From contig CAYJGT010000008.1 of the NCBI GenBank assembly GCA_964370035.1, positions 1-35,221 of the forward strand: DNA of 35,221 nt, written 5' to 3'. A program made the translations under genes and the position numbers. Under the pieces are notes generated by a model. It saw only the letters and a program-made list of their open reading frames with translations, was not told the DNA's origin and made no database searches. Below are positions 8,442 to 16,598 of this stretch, piece by piece. The stretch comes from CAYJHC01 sp964370035 (GTDB lineage: Bacteria > Bacillota > Clostridia > Peptostreptococcales > Anaerovoracaceae). Position 1 is the stretch's first letter; the number at the start of each line of letters is the position of its first letter.

Positions 8442-8504
8442 TTTCTTCTCCTCTTTCCCTTTTATTCTAACTATTGGTTTAATAAATTTATATGCATTTT
8501 GACA

Positions 8505-8738
8505 TTAAATTCTCTTTACACTTATAACATCAAAAAGCTTTTCTAATTGGTTTATTAGTTTGTCTTTATCTTTTTCATTAGTTTCAGACTCAATAATCAT
8601 CTTTGAAATTTCAGGTTTCTCCGTTGGCTCTACATGTAAGCTATCAATGTTAAAGCCTCTTCTAGCATAAAGTCCTGTTATTCTATTCAAAACTCCATAT
8701 TGGTTTTCTACTATTAATTCTAGTTTTATCTTTACCAT
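8505..8738 (-). CDS. ilvN: Acetolactate synthase small (regulatory) subunit, ACT-only form
   Basis: The regulatory partner of IlvB that gives feedback control by branched-chain amino acids. It has 77 residues from the ATG at 8738; an in-frame TTG five codons upstream is less likely because AGGGAG is well placed (six bases) for the ATG. The whole protein is one ACT domain: IKLELIVENQYGVLNRITGLYARRGFNIDSL. It lacks the second domain of the usual subunits of about 160 residues and resembles the short IlvM type in size. It lies 31 bases after ilvB. Confidence 0.92.
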   Translation of the reverse strand: MVKIKLELIVENQYGVLNRITGLYARRGFNIDSLHVEPTEKPEISKMIIESETNEKDKDKLINQLEKLFDVISVKRI

Positions 8739-8769
8739 AATTTTCTCCCTCAAACTATTGTAACTTCAA

Positions 8770-10446
8770 TTACTCTAAAATTATATCTTTTACTGCTCCT
8801 CCTGGCGGTATCATTGGATATACTTTCTCGCCTTTATCTATAGGGCATTCTATCAATACTGGTCCATCAACTTCTAAATTTTGTAATAATTCTTCTAGAT
8901 CTTCAATACTTTCTACTTTATACCCTTTCGCACCAAACGCTTCGGCTACTGCGATAAAGTTCGTCTTACGATTAGTTGTTGTAGCTGAGAATCTTCCTCC
9001 TTGGAAAATATCTTGCCACTGTCGAACCATCCCAAGCACCTTATTGTTTAGTAATATAATAACTAAAGGGAGTTTTTCTGTAACTGCTGTAGCTAATTCG
9101 TTTAAGTTCATTCCAAAACTTCCATCTCCAGTAAACAACACTGTTTTTTTGCCACTAGCCATGCAACCACCAATAGCTGCTCCCATTCCAAATCCCATCG
9201 TTCCTAAGCCACCAGATGTTAATAATGTTCTTGGCTTCTTAAATTCATAGTGCTGTACTGTCCACATTTGATGTTGTCCAACATCAGTTGCTATCACTGT
9301 ATCTGGCTCCATATGCTTTGAAACAGTTTTAATTATTTCTCTAGGAATAAATTCACCTCTTGTGTGCTTTATTGCTTTTTCTTTATAGTTATTTACTTGA
9401 GTTTTCCATTCTTTCCTTTGTTTTTCTTCAACGCCTTCAATCAAAACTTTGATACTTTCTTTAATATCCCCTAATATATTTGTTTGCGCTTCAATGTTTT
9501 TTCCCATTTCTGCCATATCAATATCCAAGTGTATTATATGTTTGTTTTTTACATAATGGCTTACATCTCCAGTAGCTCTATCTGAAAACCTTACTCCTAT
9601 AGCAATCATTACATCACATTCTTCTTGAGCCATATTTGATGCGTATTTCCCATGCATGCCACACATTCCTAAATTCAAAGGATAATCATACTCTACTGCA
9701 GTAATCCCCATCATACTAAACCCAAGTGCTCCATCAATCTTTTTTGATAGTGCCAATAAATCTTCTTCTGCACCTGCAGCAAGTATCCCTCCACCAGCAT
9801 AGATAAATGGTCTTTCGCTGTTGTTTATAACTTCAATTGCCTTTTCCATATCTTCTTTTTTAAATTTAGGCAGTGGTTTTTCTCTTTCGAATAAATCAAT
9901 TTCAGCATTAGGGTCATATTCGTACTTGTCAACCTGTATATTTTTCGGTATATCAACAAGGACAGGCCCTTTTCTTCCTGTTCTTGCAATATGAAAAGCT
10001 TTCCTTAATGTTCTTGGCAATTCTGCAATATCTCTAATTACAAAGTTATGCTTAACTACGGGTTGCGTAATTCCTACAATGTCAACTTCTTGAAAGCTAT
10101 CTTTTCCCAATAAAGGAACAGGAACATTCCCTGTAATTGCAACTAAAGGAACACTATCCAAGTAAGCGTTTGCAATTCCAGTTACCAGATTTGTTGCTCC
10201 TGGTCCGCTTGTCGCAATGACTACGCCTACTTCGCCCTTTGTTCTTGCATATCCGTCTGCAGCATGTGAGGCTCCTTGCTCATGCGCAGTTAATATGTGT
10301 TGAATCTTACCGTAATACTCATAAATAGCATCATATAAAGGAATTACAGCCCCTCCAGGATAACCAAAGACCGTTGTAGTTCCTTGCCTAATTATTTCTT
10401 CAATAACTATTTGAGCTCCTGTAAATTCTCTTATTTTCCCTTCCAT
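8770..10446 (-). CDS. ilvB: Acetolactate synthase large (catalytic) subunit
   Basis: A thiamine-diphosphate enzyme that joins two pyruvates, or pyruvate and 2-oxobutyrate, in the first common branched-chain step. It has 558 residues. The N-terminal Pyr domain includes the catalytic Glu in TAHEQGASHAADGYAR; the central FAD-binding domain has AGGGILAAGAEEDL; the C-terminal PP domain has the ThDP/Mg motif GDGSFGMNLNELATA. A GTG four codons upstream is possible, but the ATG at 10446 follows GGAGG by five bases and is preferred. It is the first structural gene after the attenuator. Confidence 0.97.
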   Translation of the reverse strand: MEGKIREFTGAQIVIEEIIRQGTTTVFGYPGGAVIPLYDAIYEYYGKIQHILTAHEQGASHAADGYARTKGEVGVVIATSGPGATNLVTGIANAYLDSVPLVAITGNVPVPLLGKDSFQEVDIVGITQPVVKHNFVIRDIAELPRTLRKAFHIARTGRKGPVLVDIPKNIQVDKYEYDPNAEIDLFEREKPLPKFKKEDMEKAIEVINNSERPFIYAGGGILAAGAEEDLLALSKKIDGALGFSMMGITAVEYDYPLNLGMCGMHGKYASNMAQEECDVMIAIGVRFSDRATGDVSHYVKNKHIIHLDIDMAEMGKNIEAQTNILGDIKESIKVLIEGVEEKQRKEWKTQVNNYKEKAIKHTRGEFIPREIIKTVSKHMEPDTVIATDVGQHQMWTVQHYEFKKPRTLLTSGGLGTMGFGMGAAIGGCMASGKKTVLFTGDGSFGMNLNELATAVTEKLPLVIILLNNKVLGMVRQWQDIFQGGRFSATTTNRKTNFIAVAEAFGAKGYKVESIEDLEELLQNLEVDGPVLIECPIDKGEKVYPMIPPGGAVKDIILE

Positions 10447-10480
10447 ACTTACCTCCACAAACGTCTTACATTTTTCAACA

Positions 10481-10525
10481 AATTCTAAAAAAACCTTCCG
10501 ACACGTTGTCGAAAGGTTTAGAATT
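10481..10525 (-). terminator. ilv attenuator (intrinsic terminator in the leader)
   Basis: On the minus strand AAACCTTTCGACA (10507-10519) pairs with TGTCGGAAGGTTT (10491-10503) around a 3-base loop. The 13-base stem contains one G-U pair and is followed by a run of T. Flanking AATTCTAAA/TTTAGAATT extends the complementarity. It lies between the leader peptide and ilvB, about 35 bases before the ilvB start, so it must be read through for operon expression. Confidence 0.9.
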
Positions 10526-10539
10526 CAGTCCCACTGATA

Positions 10540-10609
10540 CTAGAAACTTAAGCAACGCAAATTAAACATTATCTTTGACTAGGATAACGTTGAGGAGGCT
10601 TAAGACTAG
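10540..10609 (-). promoter_or_regulatory. Leader pairing region (1:2 type pause hairpin overlapping the control codons)
   Basis: Leader segment 10588-10609, which encodes residues 9-16 of the leader peptide, is complementary in three blocks (CTAG, CTTAAG, CAACG) to segment 10540-10557 downstream of its stop. A ribosome stalled on the Val/Leu/Ile codons would disrupt this stem. The downstream arm could then pair with the stretch just before the terminator (TCAGT/ACTGA and a short TAG/CTA helix), a weak candidate antiterminator. The pairing is seen in the sequence; the switching is inferred. Confidence 0.65.
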
Positions 10610-10633
10610 AACTGATGATGACTTATTTTTCAT
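10562..10633 (-). CDS. Branched-chain amino acid leader peptide (23 aa)
   Basis: A short open frame starting with ATG after an ideal AAAGGAG ribosome site (six bases away) and ending in TAA. It encodes 23 residues beginning MKNKSSS; the stretch V8-L-V-L-S-L-L-N-V-I-L-V19 holds ten Val, Leu or Ile, and the peptide ends in Val. Leu codons are mostly CTC and CTA, which look less common in the structural genes than TTA or CTT. It is followed by a pairing region and an intrinsic terminator, then ilvB. Taken together, this is a ribosome-mediated transcription attenuator for the ilv-leu operon. No T-box element is present upstream. It is too short for ordinary gene calling and will usually be missed. 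Confidence 0.9.
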   Translation of the reverse strand: MKNKSSSVLVLSLLNVILVKDNV

Positions 10634-10676
10634 TTCTATCTCCTTTAGCGTAAAACTTTAGTAACTCAATAAAAAT

Positions 10677-10705
10677 ATTGTATCATTTTGAATAAATCAA
10701 GTCAA
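10677..10705 (-). promoter_or_regulatory. ilv operon promoter
   Basis: On the minus strand TTGACT (10700-10705), a 17-base spacer, then TACAAT (10677-10682). Transcription would start near 10670, about 37 bases before the leader-peptide ATG. The sequence from here back to the lipoprotein stop at 10787 is AT-rich, with no gene. Confidence 0.8.
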
Positions 10706-10786
10706 TTAAATTTAGACTTTTATTACGATTTTTTTTGATTATCCTATAAAAATTTATTCAAACTTTGGATAAAATCACAATTAAAC

Positions 10787-11248
10787 TTACTTTAACACAA
10801 ATTTATCTAACACGAAATCATAATCTGTATTTTCTGTAGAGTTAAGAATTGTTACCATCAACTGCTTTCCATCGAAAGCGCCTCCACCATACAAAATATA
10901 ATTATCCCCATTATAAACAAAAGAAACCCCTCTAAGATCAAGTCCGCCAACAGTTTTATTCCCTATTTCTTCATAAGAAAACTTTTCAATTGTGCCTTCA
11001 AATAGAGCCGGTGCCGTTTCTTCCGTGACATTTTCTCCAATCAGCTGAAATTTAACAGTAGCGTCAGTACCTTCCTCACCTGTATCTTCTAAGCGAAGCT
11101 CATTCGCTGCTTCATTATATCCTGCCGCCCAAGTTTCAGGAACTTCAACAGACATCTGCCCTCCTGAAAATATATTAGGCTCAGGTGTACAGGCTGATAG
11201 ACCACATAACATGATTGTAACAAATATTAACGATAATAGTTTTCTCAT
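10787..11248 (-). CDS. Small lipoprotein of unknown function
   Basis: 153 residues. The first 20 form a lipoprotein signal peptide: MRKLL, a hydrophobic core, then lipobox L-S-A-C with the lipidated Cys at residue 20. The rest is a soluble acidic domain exposed on the outer membrane face, with repeated beta-type segments (MSVEVPETWAAGYNEAANEL, then a C-terminal VTILNSTENTDYDFVLDKFVLK). The pattern resembles small clostridial lipoproteins that carry a PsbP- or DUF-like fold, but I cannot assign a family. The ATG follows AAGGTGG. It lies downstream of hpt with an 82-base gap and may be transcribed on its own. Confidence 0.75.
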   Translation of the reverse strand: MRKLLSLIFVTIMLCGLSACTPEPNIFSGGQMSVEVPETWAAGYNEAANELRLEDTGEEGTDATVKFQLIGENVTEETAPALFEGTIEKFSYEEIGNKTVGGLDLRGVSFVYNGDNYILYGGGAFDGKQLMVTILNSTENTDYDFVLDKFVLK

Positions 11249-11330
11249 AACACATCCACCTTAACTATACTATAAAATTAAATTCTCATAATTTTATATT
11301 TCCTATTGTTTCCATTTGTAACTCCTGGAA

Positions 11331-11861
11331 CTATGACTCCAAGTAGCTAATATATGGCAATTCTCTATATTTTTGATTAAAATCAAGTCCATAGCCGACT
11401 ATAAATAAATCTTCCACTGTAAATCCAACGTAATCAGCCTCTATTTCTGCTCTTCTTCCCGACGGTTTATCTAAAAGCGTACAGATTTCTACTTTTTTTG
11501 CCAATTTGTTTCTAAAGTAACTTGTTAAGTAAGTTAGGGTAATTCCAGAATCCACAATATCTTCAACTATGATAACGTTCTTACCTTCAACATCAGCATC
11601 AATGTCTTTTAATATTTTCACAATACCTGTAGTCTTCTTTTCTTTTCCGTAACTACTTACTGCCATAAAGTCTAAAGTGATATCTGCATCAGTGTTTTTA
11701 ACTAAATCACTCATCCAAAAAACTGATCCTTTTAAGATTCCCACAAAAACTATTTCTTCACCTTTATATTTTTCTGAAATCTCTGCCCCAATTTCTTTTG
11801 CTCTTTGAAATATTTCTTCTTGGGTAATTAAAATTTTTCCCACCGTTTCTCTAGTATTCAT
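11331..11861 (-). CDS. hpt: Hypoxanthine phosphoribosyltransferase
   Basis: A purine salvage enzyme converting hypoxanthine (and usually guanine) plus PRPP to the nucleotide, in the cytoplasm. It has 176 residues, normal length. The PRPP-binding loop is VIIVEDIVDSGITL (about residues 95-108), the pyrophosphate loop is GILKGSVFW near residue 42, and YVGFTVEDLFIVGYGLD near the C-terminus contacts the base. It follows the DUF1232 gene by five bases, with the ribosome site inside that gene's end, so they are coupled. Confidence 0.95.
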   Translation of the reverse strand: MNTRETVGKILITQEEIFQRAKEIGAEISEKYKGEEIVFVGILKGSVFWMSDLVKNTDADITLDFMAVSSYGKEKKTTGIVKILKDIDADVEGKNVIIVEDIVDSGITLTYLTSYFRNKLAKKVEICTLLDKPSGRRAEIEADYVGFTVEDLFIVGYGLDFNQKYRELPYISYLES

Positions 11862-11866
11862 TAAAA

Positions 11867-12202
11867 TTAGTCCTTTCTCTTTTCATCTTCTACTGTAAAC
11901 TCTACATCTTCAACAATTTTTTCTTTTCTGAATTTTTGAGAAAAATCTTCTTCTTTATCTCCCATCCAATATGTATCTAATGTGTCTTTTAAATACAATA
12001 AAATACATGTCCATAGAATAATATCATCTAAAAGGGCAATTGGGAAAATTAATACAGGAATAAGATCTATTGGGCTAAATAAATATACTAATCCAAAAAC
12101 AACTATTAGTTTTTTTCGGATAGGAACATTTTTGTCAACCATCATAAATCTTATAGCCTTTATTCTTTTAAAAATGACTTGAAATCCTAAAATATGAAAC
12201 AT
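11867..12202 (-). CDS. DUF1232 (YkvA-like) membrane protein
   Basis: 111 residues. The core VDKNVPIRKKLIVVFGLVYL, FSPIDLIPVLIFPIALLDDI is the DUF1232 signature: a short membrane-associated helix pair with the conserved P-x-D-L-I-P and L-D-D motifs. The C-terminal third is charged and cytoplasmic (DKEEDFSQKFRKEKIVED). The function of the family is unknown. It sits between ysxC (25 bases away) and hpt, all on the same strand, so it is probably part of the lon-ysxC message. Confidence 0.85.
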   Translation of the reverse strand: MFHILGFQVIFKRIKAIRFMMVDKNVPIRKKLIVVFGLVYLFSPIDLIPVLIFPIALLDDIILWTCILLYLKDTLDTYWMGDKEEDFSQKFRKEKIVEDVEFTVEDEKRKD

Positions 12203-12226
12203 ACATCCTCCTATAATAGTTGGTAA

Positions 12227-12826
12227 TTATAATGAATCCGTTTCTTCTAGTACTCTTTCCATCTCTTCTAGTAGTTCTTCATAACCCGACCGGTTTAATG
12301 TTGAAACTGGAATCACAACATCATCTTTTTCTAGGTTTAAACTTTTTCTTATTACATTTAAATACTTTTGCATTTGGTTTTTGGGTACCTTATCTGCTTT
12401 AGTGGCTACCACTAAACCGTCCAATCCATAATATCTTAAATAGTCATACATTTGGACATCTTGTACCGAAGGTTTATGCCTAATGTCAACTAACTGCACA
12501 ACCTTAACTAAATTTTCTCTTTTTTTTAGATACGTTTCAATCATTTTGCCCCAAGTACTACTTAATTCTTTAGAAACTCTTGCATACCCATACCCAGGAA
12601 GGTCTACTATTCTAAATTCGCCATTAATTTCATAGAAGTTAATAGTTCTTGTTTTTCCAGGACTGCCACTAACTTTGGCTAATTTTCTTCTATTTGTAAG
12701 TAAATTAAGCAAAGAAGATTTCCCTACATTAGATCTTCCTACAAAAGCAATCTCTTTTAATTCATCATCTGGATATTGAAATGGCTTTGCCGCTACCGCA
12801 ACAATATCTGCTTGTTTTACTTTCAC
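12227..12826 (-). CDS. ysxC: Ribosome-biogenesis GTPase YsxC/EngB
   Basis: An essential GTPase for assembly of the large ribosomal subunit. It has 199 residues. G1 is GRSNVGKSSLLN, G2 follows with the conserved GKTRTINFYEI, G3 is DLPGYGYARV, G4 is TKADK and G5 is near VSTLN. The start is a GTG at 12826; its ribosome site GAAGGA overlaps the end of lon seven bases upstream. The lon-ysxC pairing is conserved in Bacillus and clostridia. Confidence 0.96.
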   Translation of the reverse strand: MKVKQADIVAVAAKPFQYPDDELKEIAFVGRSNVGKSSLLNLLTNRRKLAKVSGSPGKTRTINFYEINGEFRIVDLPGYGYARVSKELSSTWGKMIETYLKKRENLVKVVQLVDIRHKPSVQDVQMYDYLRYYGLDGLVVATKADKVPKNQMQKYLNVIRKSLNLEKDDVVIPVSTLNRSGYEELLEEMERVLEETDSL

Positions 12827-12833
12827 TCTGTTC

Positions 12834-15245
12834 TTATCCTTCTATTACTTCTTTAATCGCATCTTCTATTGTATTCAAAAATACAAATTCCATTTCTTTC
12901 CTTACAGGCATTGGTACCTCATCAACGTCCTTTTCATTCTTATAAGGTAAAAGAACCTTTCGTATCCCGGCTCTATGTGCCGCTAATACTTTTTCTCTAA
13001 TTCCTCCAACTGGTAGAACATGCCCCCTTAGATTGATTTCTCCCGTCATTGCAATATCTTGCCTAGCTTCTTTTTCTGTTATTGTTGATAACATAGACAA
13101 GCACATTGTCACGCCTGCAGAAGGTCCATCCTTAGGAATTGCCCCTTCTGGAATATGTATATGAATGTCTTTCTTTTCATTCTTTGCTGTATCCACATTC
13201 AGTTTGTCAGCTTTTGAATTTATCACACTAAATGCAATTTTGGCAGATTCTTGCATAACATCGCCCATCTGCCCAGTCAACATTAATGCTCCTTTTCCTG
13301 GAACCAGTGCACTTTCAATAAATAGAGTATCTCCTCCAACAGATGTCCATGCTAGCCCCGTAGTGACTCCTACTTCCTTCTTCCCTTCAATAATATCATA
13401 TTTAAACTTTTTCTTTCCTAGATATGTTTCAAGGTTTTTAGAGTTCACTGAAAACTTTTCTTTCTTATCCACTAAAGTTTTTTTAGCTACCTTTCTACAA
13501 AGGTTTGCAATTTCTCTTTCAAGATTTCTAACTCCTGACTCTCTGGTATAATAATTAATTATATCTTTAAGTGCCCCTTCGGAAATTTTTACATTTTCTT
13601 CTTTTAGTCCATGTTCTTTAACTTTCTTTGGAATCAAATAATCTTTTGCTATATTCATTTTTTCAATTTCAGTATATCCAGTAACCTCTATTACTTCCAT
13701 TCTGTCTAACAAAGGCCTTGGTATAGTTGCTGTTGTATTTGCTGTCACAATAAACATTACCTTAGACAAGTCAAACGGAACTTCTAAGTAATGATCCATG
13801 TAATCTTTATTCTGCTCTGGATCTAATACTTCAAGCAACGCTGATGAAGGATCCCCTTTGCTATCGGATGAAAGTTTATCAATTTCGTCAAATAAGAAAA
13901 GTGGATTCTTGCTTTCACATTCCTTCATAGCGTTGATAACGCGCCCTGGCATTGAGCCTACGTAAGTTCTTCTATGACCTCTAATCTCGGCCTCATCTCT
14001 AACCCCACCTAGTGACATTCTTGTGAAATCTCTAGATGTAGCTCTTGCGATAGATTTTGCAATTGAAGTCTTCCCTGTTCCAGGAGGCCCCACTAAACAA
14101 AGTATTGGACCTTTTAACTCTTTTGACAGTTCTACTACCGAAAGATATTCTAAGACTCTCTCCTTAACTTTCTCTAGACCATAATGATCTTCATTCAGGA
14201 TTTTTTCAGCTTCACTTATTGAAATTTTATTTTTCTTTTCTTTTTTCCATGGCAATTCAAAGATTGTCTCAATATATGTTCTAATTACCGATGCTTCTGC
14301 TGAAGCTTGACTCATAAAAGAAAATCTTTTTATTTCCTTTTCTATTTTATCATTAATTTTAGTCGAAAGCTTTAGTTTCTTCAGTTTCTGTAGCCAGTTT
14401 TCAACCTCATCTTCTGGTTCTTCGTCATCGCCAAGCTCAAGTTGGAGCGTTCTCATTTGCTCTTTTAAATAATGTTCCTTTTGAGCCTTATGCATTCTCC
14501 TTTGTGTTTCATCTAGAACCTTGTTCTTTAAGTTCATAATGTTTATTTCATCTGTAATAATTCGAATTAGGCTCTCACTTCTTTTTTTAACATCAAAGGT
14601 TTCAAGGCATTTTTGTTTTTCTTCAACACTAATTGGCAAATGGGTTAGTATTGTATCTACTAAATGACCAAACTCATCTATTCCTTCAATTTCCTTAGAA
14701 ACTTGTTTAGCTGTAATTGTGTCTATTTTTAGATAGCCTTCCAACCGTTCCATTAATGCTCTTCGCTCAGCTTCTTCTGTTACATTCCCATCGATTATCT
14801 CTTCAATATATATTTTTTCATATTGGCATTTAAAGAAAGGGGAAACCGAAGTTACTTCAGTTATTTCTCCTCTATATACACCTTCAACTAATACTCTTAG
14901 TCCCCCGTTAGGTAGTTTCAAAATCTGTTTAACATTAGCAACGGTACCTATATAATAAAAATCTTCTTTTGTAGGTAATTCTATACTTTCATCTTTTTGA
15001 GCTGTGATAAAAACTTTCTTATCAGTGCTCATAGCATATTCAATTGCTTTTATTGACTTTGGTCTAGCTACATCAAAATGAAGAATTGTTTTTGGGAATA
15101 ACAACTGACCTCTTAACGGTATAAGCGGCACAGTTCTTTCTTCATCAACTAACTCAGAATATTCATATATCTGCTCTTCTTCCAACACTTCTCTTTCTAT
15201 TGAATCTGCAACAAATTTATTAATATTTTTTTCTTCTTTTTCCAT
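12834..15245 (-). CDS. lon: ATP-dependent protease La
   Basis: A homo-hexameric AAA+ serine protease that degrades misfolded and regulatory proteins. It has 803 residues from the chosen start. Domains in order: N-terminal LonN (about 40-240, VPLIPLRGQLLFPKT), a coiled-coil linker, the AAA+ module with Walker A GPPGTGKT and Walker B PLFLFDEIDK, and the C-terminal protease with catalytic Ser in KDGPSAG and Lys in VGGIREKVLAAHRAG. An ATG six codons upstream has no ribosome site, while the ATG at 15245 has GGAGG five bases away. It is downstream of clpX across a hairpin. Confidence 0.96.
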   Translation of the reverse strand: MEKEEKNINKFVADSIEREVLEEEQIYEYSELVDEERTVPLIPLRGQLLFPKTILHFDVARPKSIKAIEYAMSTDKKVFITAQKDESIELPTKEDFYYIGTVANVKQILKLPNGGLRVLVEGVYRGEITEVTSVSPFFKCQYEKIYIEEIIDGNVTEEAERRALMERLEGYLKIDTITAKQVSKEIEGIDEFGHLVDTILTHLPISVEEKQKCLETFDVKKRSESLIRIITDEINIMNLKNKVLDETQRRMHKAQKEHYLKEQMRTLQLELGDDEEPEDEVENWLQKLKKLKLSTKINDKIEKEIKRFSFMSQASAEASVIRTYIETIFELPWKKEKKNKISISEAEKILNEDHYGLEKVKERVLEYLSVVELSKELKGPILCLVGPPGTGKTSIAKSIARATSRDFTRMSLGGVRDEAEIRGHRRTYVGSMPGRVINAMKECESKNPLFLFDEIDKLSSDSKGDPSSALLEVLDPEQNKDYMDHYLEVPFDLSKVMFIVTANTTATIPRPLLDRMEVIEVTGYTEIEKMNIAKDYLIPKKVKEHGLKEENVKISEGALKDIINYYTRESGVRNLEREIANLCRKVAKKTLVDKKEKFSVNSKNLETYLGKKKFKYDIIEGKKEVGVTTGLAWTSVGGDTLFIESALVPGKGALMLTGQMGDVMQESAKIAFSVINSKADKLNVDTAKNEKKDIHIHIPEGAIPKDGPSAGVTMCLSMLSTITEKEARQDIAMTGEINLRGHVLPVGGIREKVLAAHRAGIRKVLLPYKNEKDVDEVPMPVRKEMEFVFLNTIEDAIKEVIEG

Positions 15246-15269
15246 AGGGTCCTCCATTGTCATTATTTT

Positions 15270-15297
15270 AAATAAGGCGACTAATGTCGCCTTATTT
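15270..15297 (-). terminator. Hairpin between clpX and lon
   Basis: AAATAAGGCGAC-taat-GTCGCCTTATTT is a perfect 12-base inverted repeat just after the clpX stop codon and 24 bases before the lon start. Only a weak A/T tail follows on the minus strand, so it may be a partial terminator that lowers lon relative to clpX, or a stability element. Confidence 0.6.
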
Positions 15298-16598
15298 TAT
15301 GCTGTTTTCTCTTCTTTTTCTTTTATGTCTTCAATTTGATTTGCTTCAATCACATACTCAGGCAACCTGCTGCCTTCAACGGTTTCTTTGGAAATTGTAC
15401 ATTTTACAATTTCTGTTTTTGAAGGAATTTCATACATTATGTCTTTCATTAATTCTTCAAATATTCCTCGAAGTCCCCTAGCACCTGTTTTTTTAGAAGT
15501 AGCCTTATGTGCTATAGCCTTAATTGCTTCTTCTTCAATAACTAGTTCAACTCCGTCCATTAATAATAGTTGTTCATATTGCTTTATTAAAGCGTTCTTT
15601 GGTTTTGTAATAATATCTACAAGCATTTCTTCTGTAAGCTCTTCAAGAGTAACGATTGCAGGTAGCCTCCCAATAAACTCTGGAATTAGTCCAAATTTTA
15701 GTAAATCTTCTGGCTCAATGTTTTTCAAGAAATGCTCTTCTTTAGTTTTTGATTGATTTTCTAAAACCACAGAGTTAAACCCTATTACTTTTTCACCCAT
15801 TCTTTTCTTAATAATCTTTTCTAAGCCGTCGAAAGCTCCTCCACAGATAAACATAACATCCGTTGTATCAAATGGAATAAACTCTTGATGAGGGTGCTTA
15901 CGACCACCTTGAGGAGGTACATTTGCAACAGTTCCTTCAAGTATTTTAAGTAAAGCTTGCTGTACACCTTCTCCGCTAACGTCTCTAGTAATTGAAGGGT
16001 TATCTGATCTTCTTGCAATCTTATCGATTTCATCAACATAGATAATTCCTTTTTGTGCCTTTTCAACATCAAAGTCTGCGGCTTGTAATAGTTTAAGGAG
16101 AATATTCTCTACATCTTCACCAACATATCCCGCTTCAGTTAATGCTGTAGCATCTGCAATAGCAAAAGGAACATCTAGAATTCTTGCAAGTGTTTGAGCT
16201 AGTAGAGTTTTACCTGAACCAGTACCCCCTATCATTACTACATTTGTTTTTTGAATCTCAACATCATTGGAAAGCCCCATGCCCATAGCCATTACTCTTT
16301 TATAGTGATTATAGACAGCTACTGAAAGTGTCTTCTTGGCATCAACTTGACCGATAACATATTGATCTAAAAGTTCCTTAATTTCTTCTGGTTTAAGTAA
16401 TACAGGTTCTTTATCTGAGTCAAAGTTATCATCATTTTCGTCTATTAATTCTAACTCACTATCTATTATATCCTGACAAAGAAATACACACTCGTCGCAA
16501 ATATATACATCAGGACCTGCTACAAGCCTTTTTGTTTGGCTTTGGGTTTTGCCACAAAAAGAGCAGGTAATTTCTTTATTATCAATATTGTCTGACAT
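15297..16598 (-). CDS. clpX: ClpX, ATPase subunit of ClpXP
   Basis: An AAA+ unfoldase that feeds tagged substrates to ClpP. It has 433 residues. The N-terminal C4 zinc finger (CSFCGKTQ, CDECVFLC) is near residues 12-41. Walker A reads GGTGSGKT instead of the usual GPTGSGKT; Walker B is IIYVDEIDKIA; pore loop GYVG and the ClpP-docking loop VIGF are present. The Pro to Gly change keeps the G-x4-GKT pattern, so activity is expected. The ATG overlaps the clpP stop as TAATG, showing coupling. Confidence 0.97.
   Translation of the reverse strand: MSDNIDNKEITCSFCGKTQSQTKRLVAGPDVYICDECVFLCQDIIDSELELIDENDDNFDSDKEPVLLKPEEIKELLDQYVIGQVDAKKTLSVAVYNHYKRVMAMGMGLSNDVEIQKTNVVMIGGTGSGKTLLAQTLARILDVPFAIADATALTEAGYVGEDVENILLKLLQAADFDVEKAQKGIIYVDEIDKIARRSDNPSITRDVSGEGVQQALLKILEGTVANVPPQGGRKHPHQEFIPFDTTDVMFICGGAFDGLEKIIKKRMGEKVIGFNSVVLENQSKTKEEHFLKNIEPEDLLKFGLIPEFIGRLPAIVTLEELTEEMLVDIITKPKNALIKQYEQLLLMDGVELVIEEEAIKAIAHKATSKKTGARGLRGIFEELMKDIMYEIPSKTEIVKCTISKETVEGSRLPEYVIEANQIEDIKEKEEKTA

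Noticed and set aside
12834..15263. Sequence repeats or CRISPR array anywhere in the window
   Set aside because: I saw no regularly spaced repeats beyond the paired arm sites and promoter repeats listed; nothing resembles a CRISPR array.
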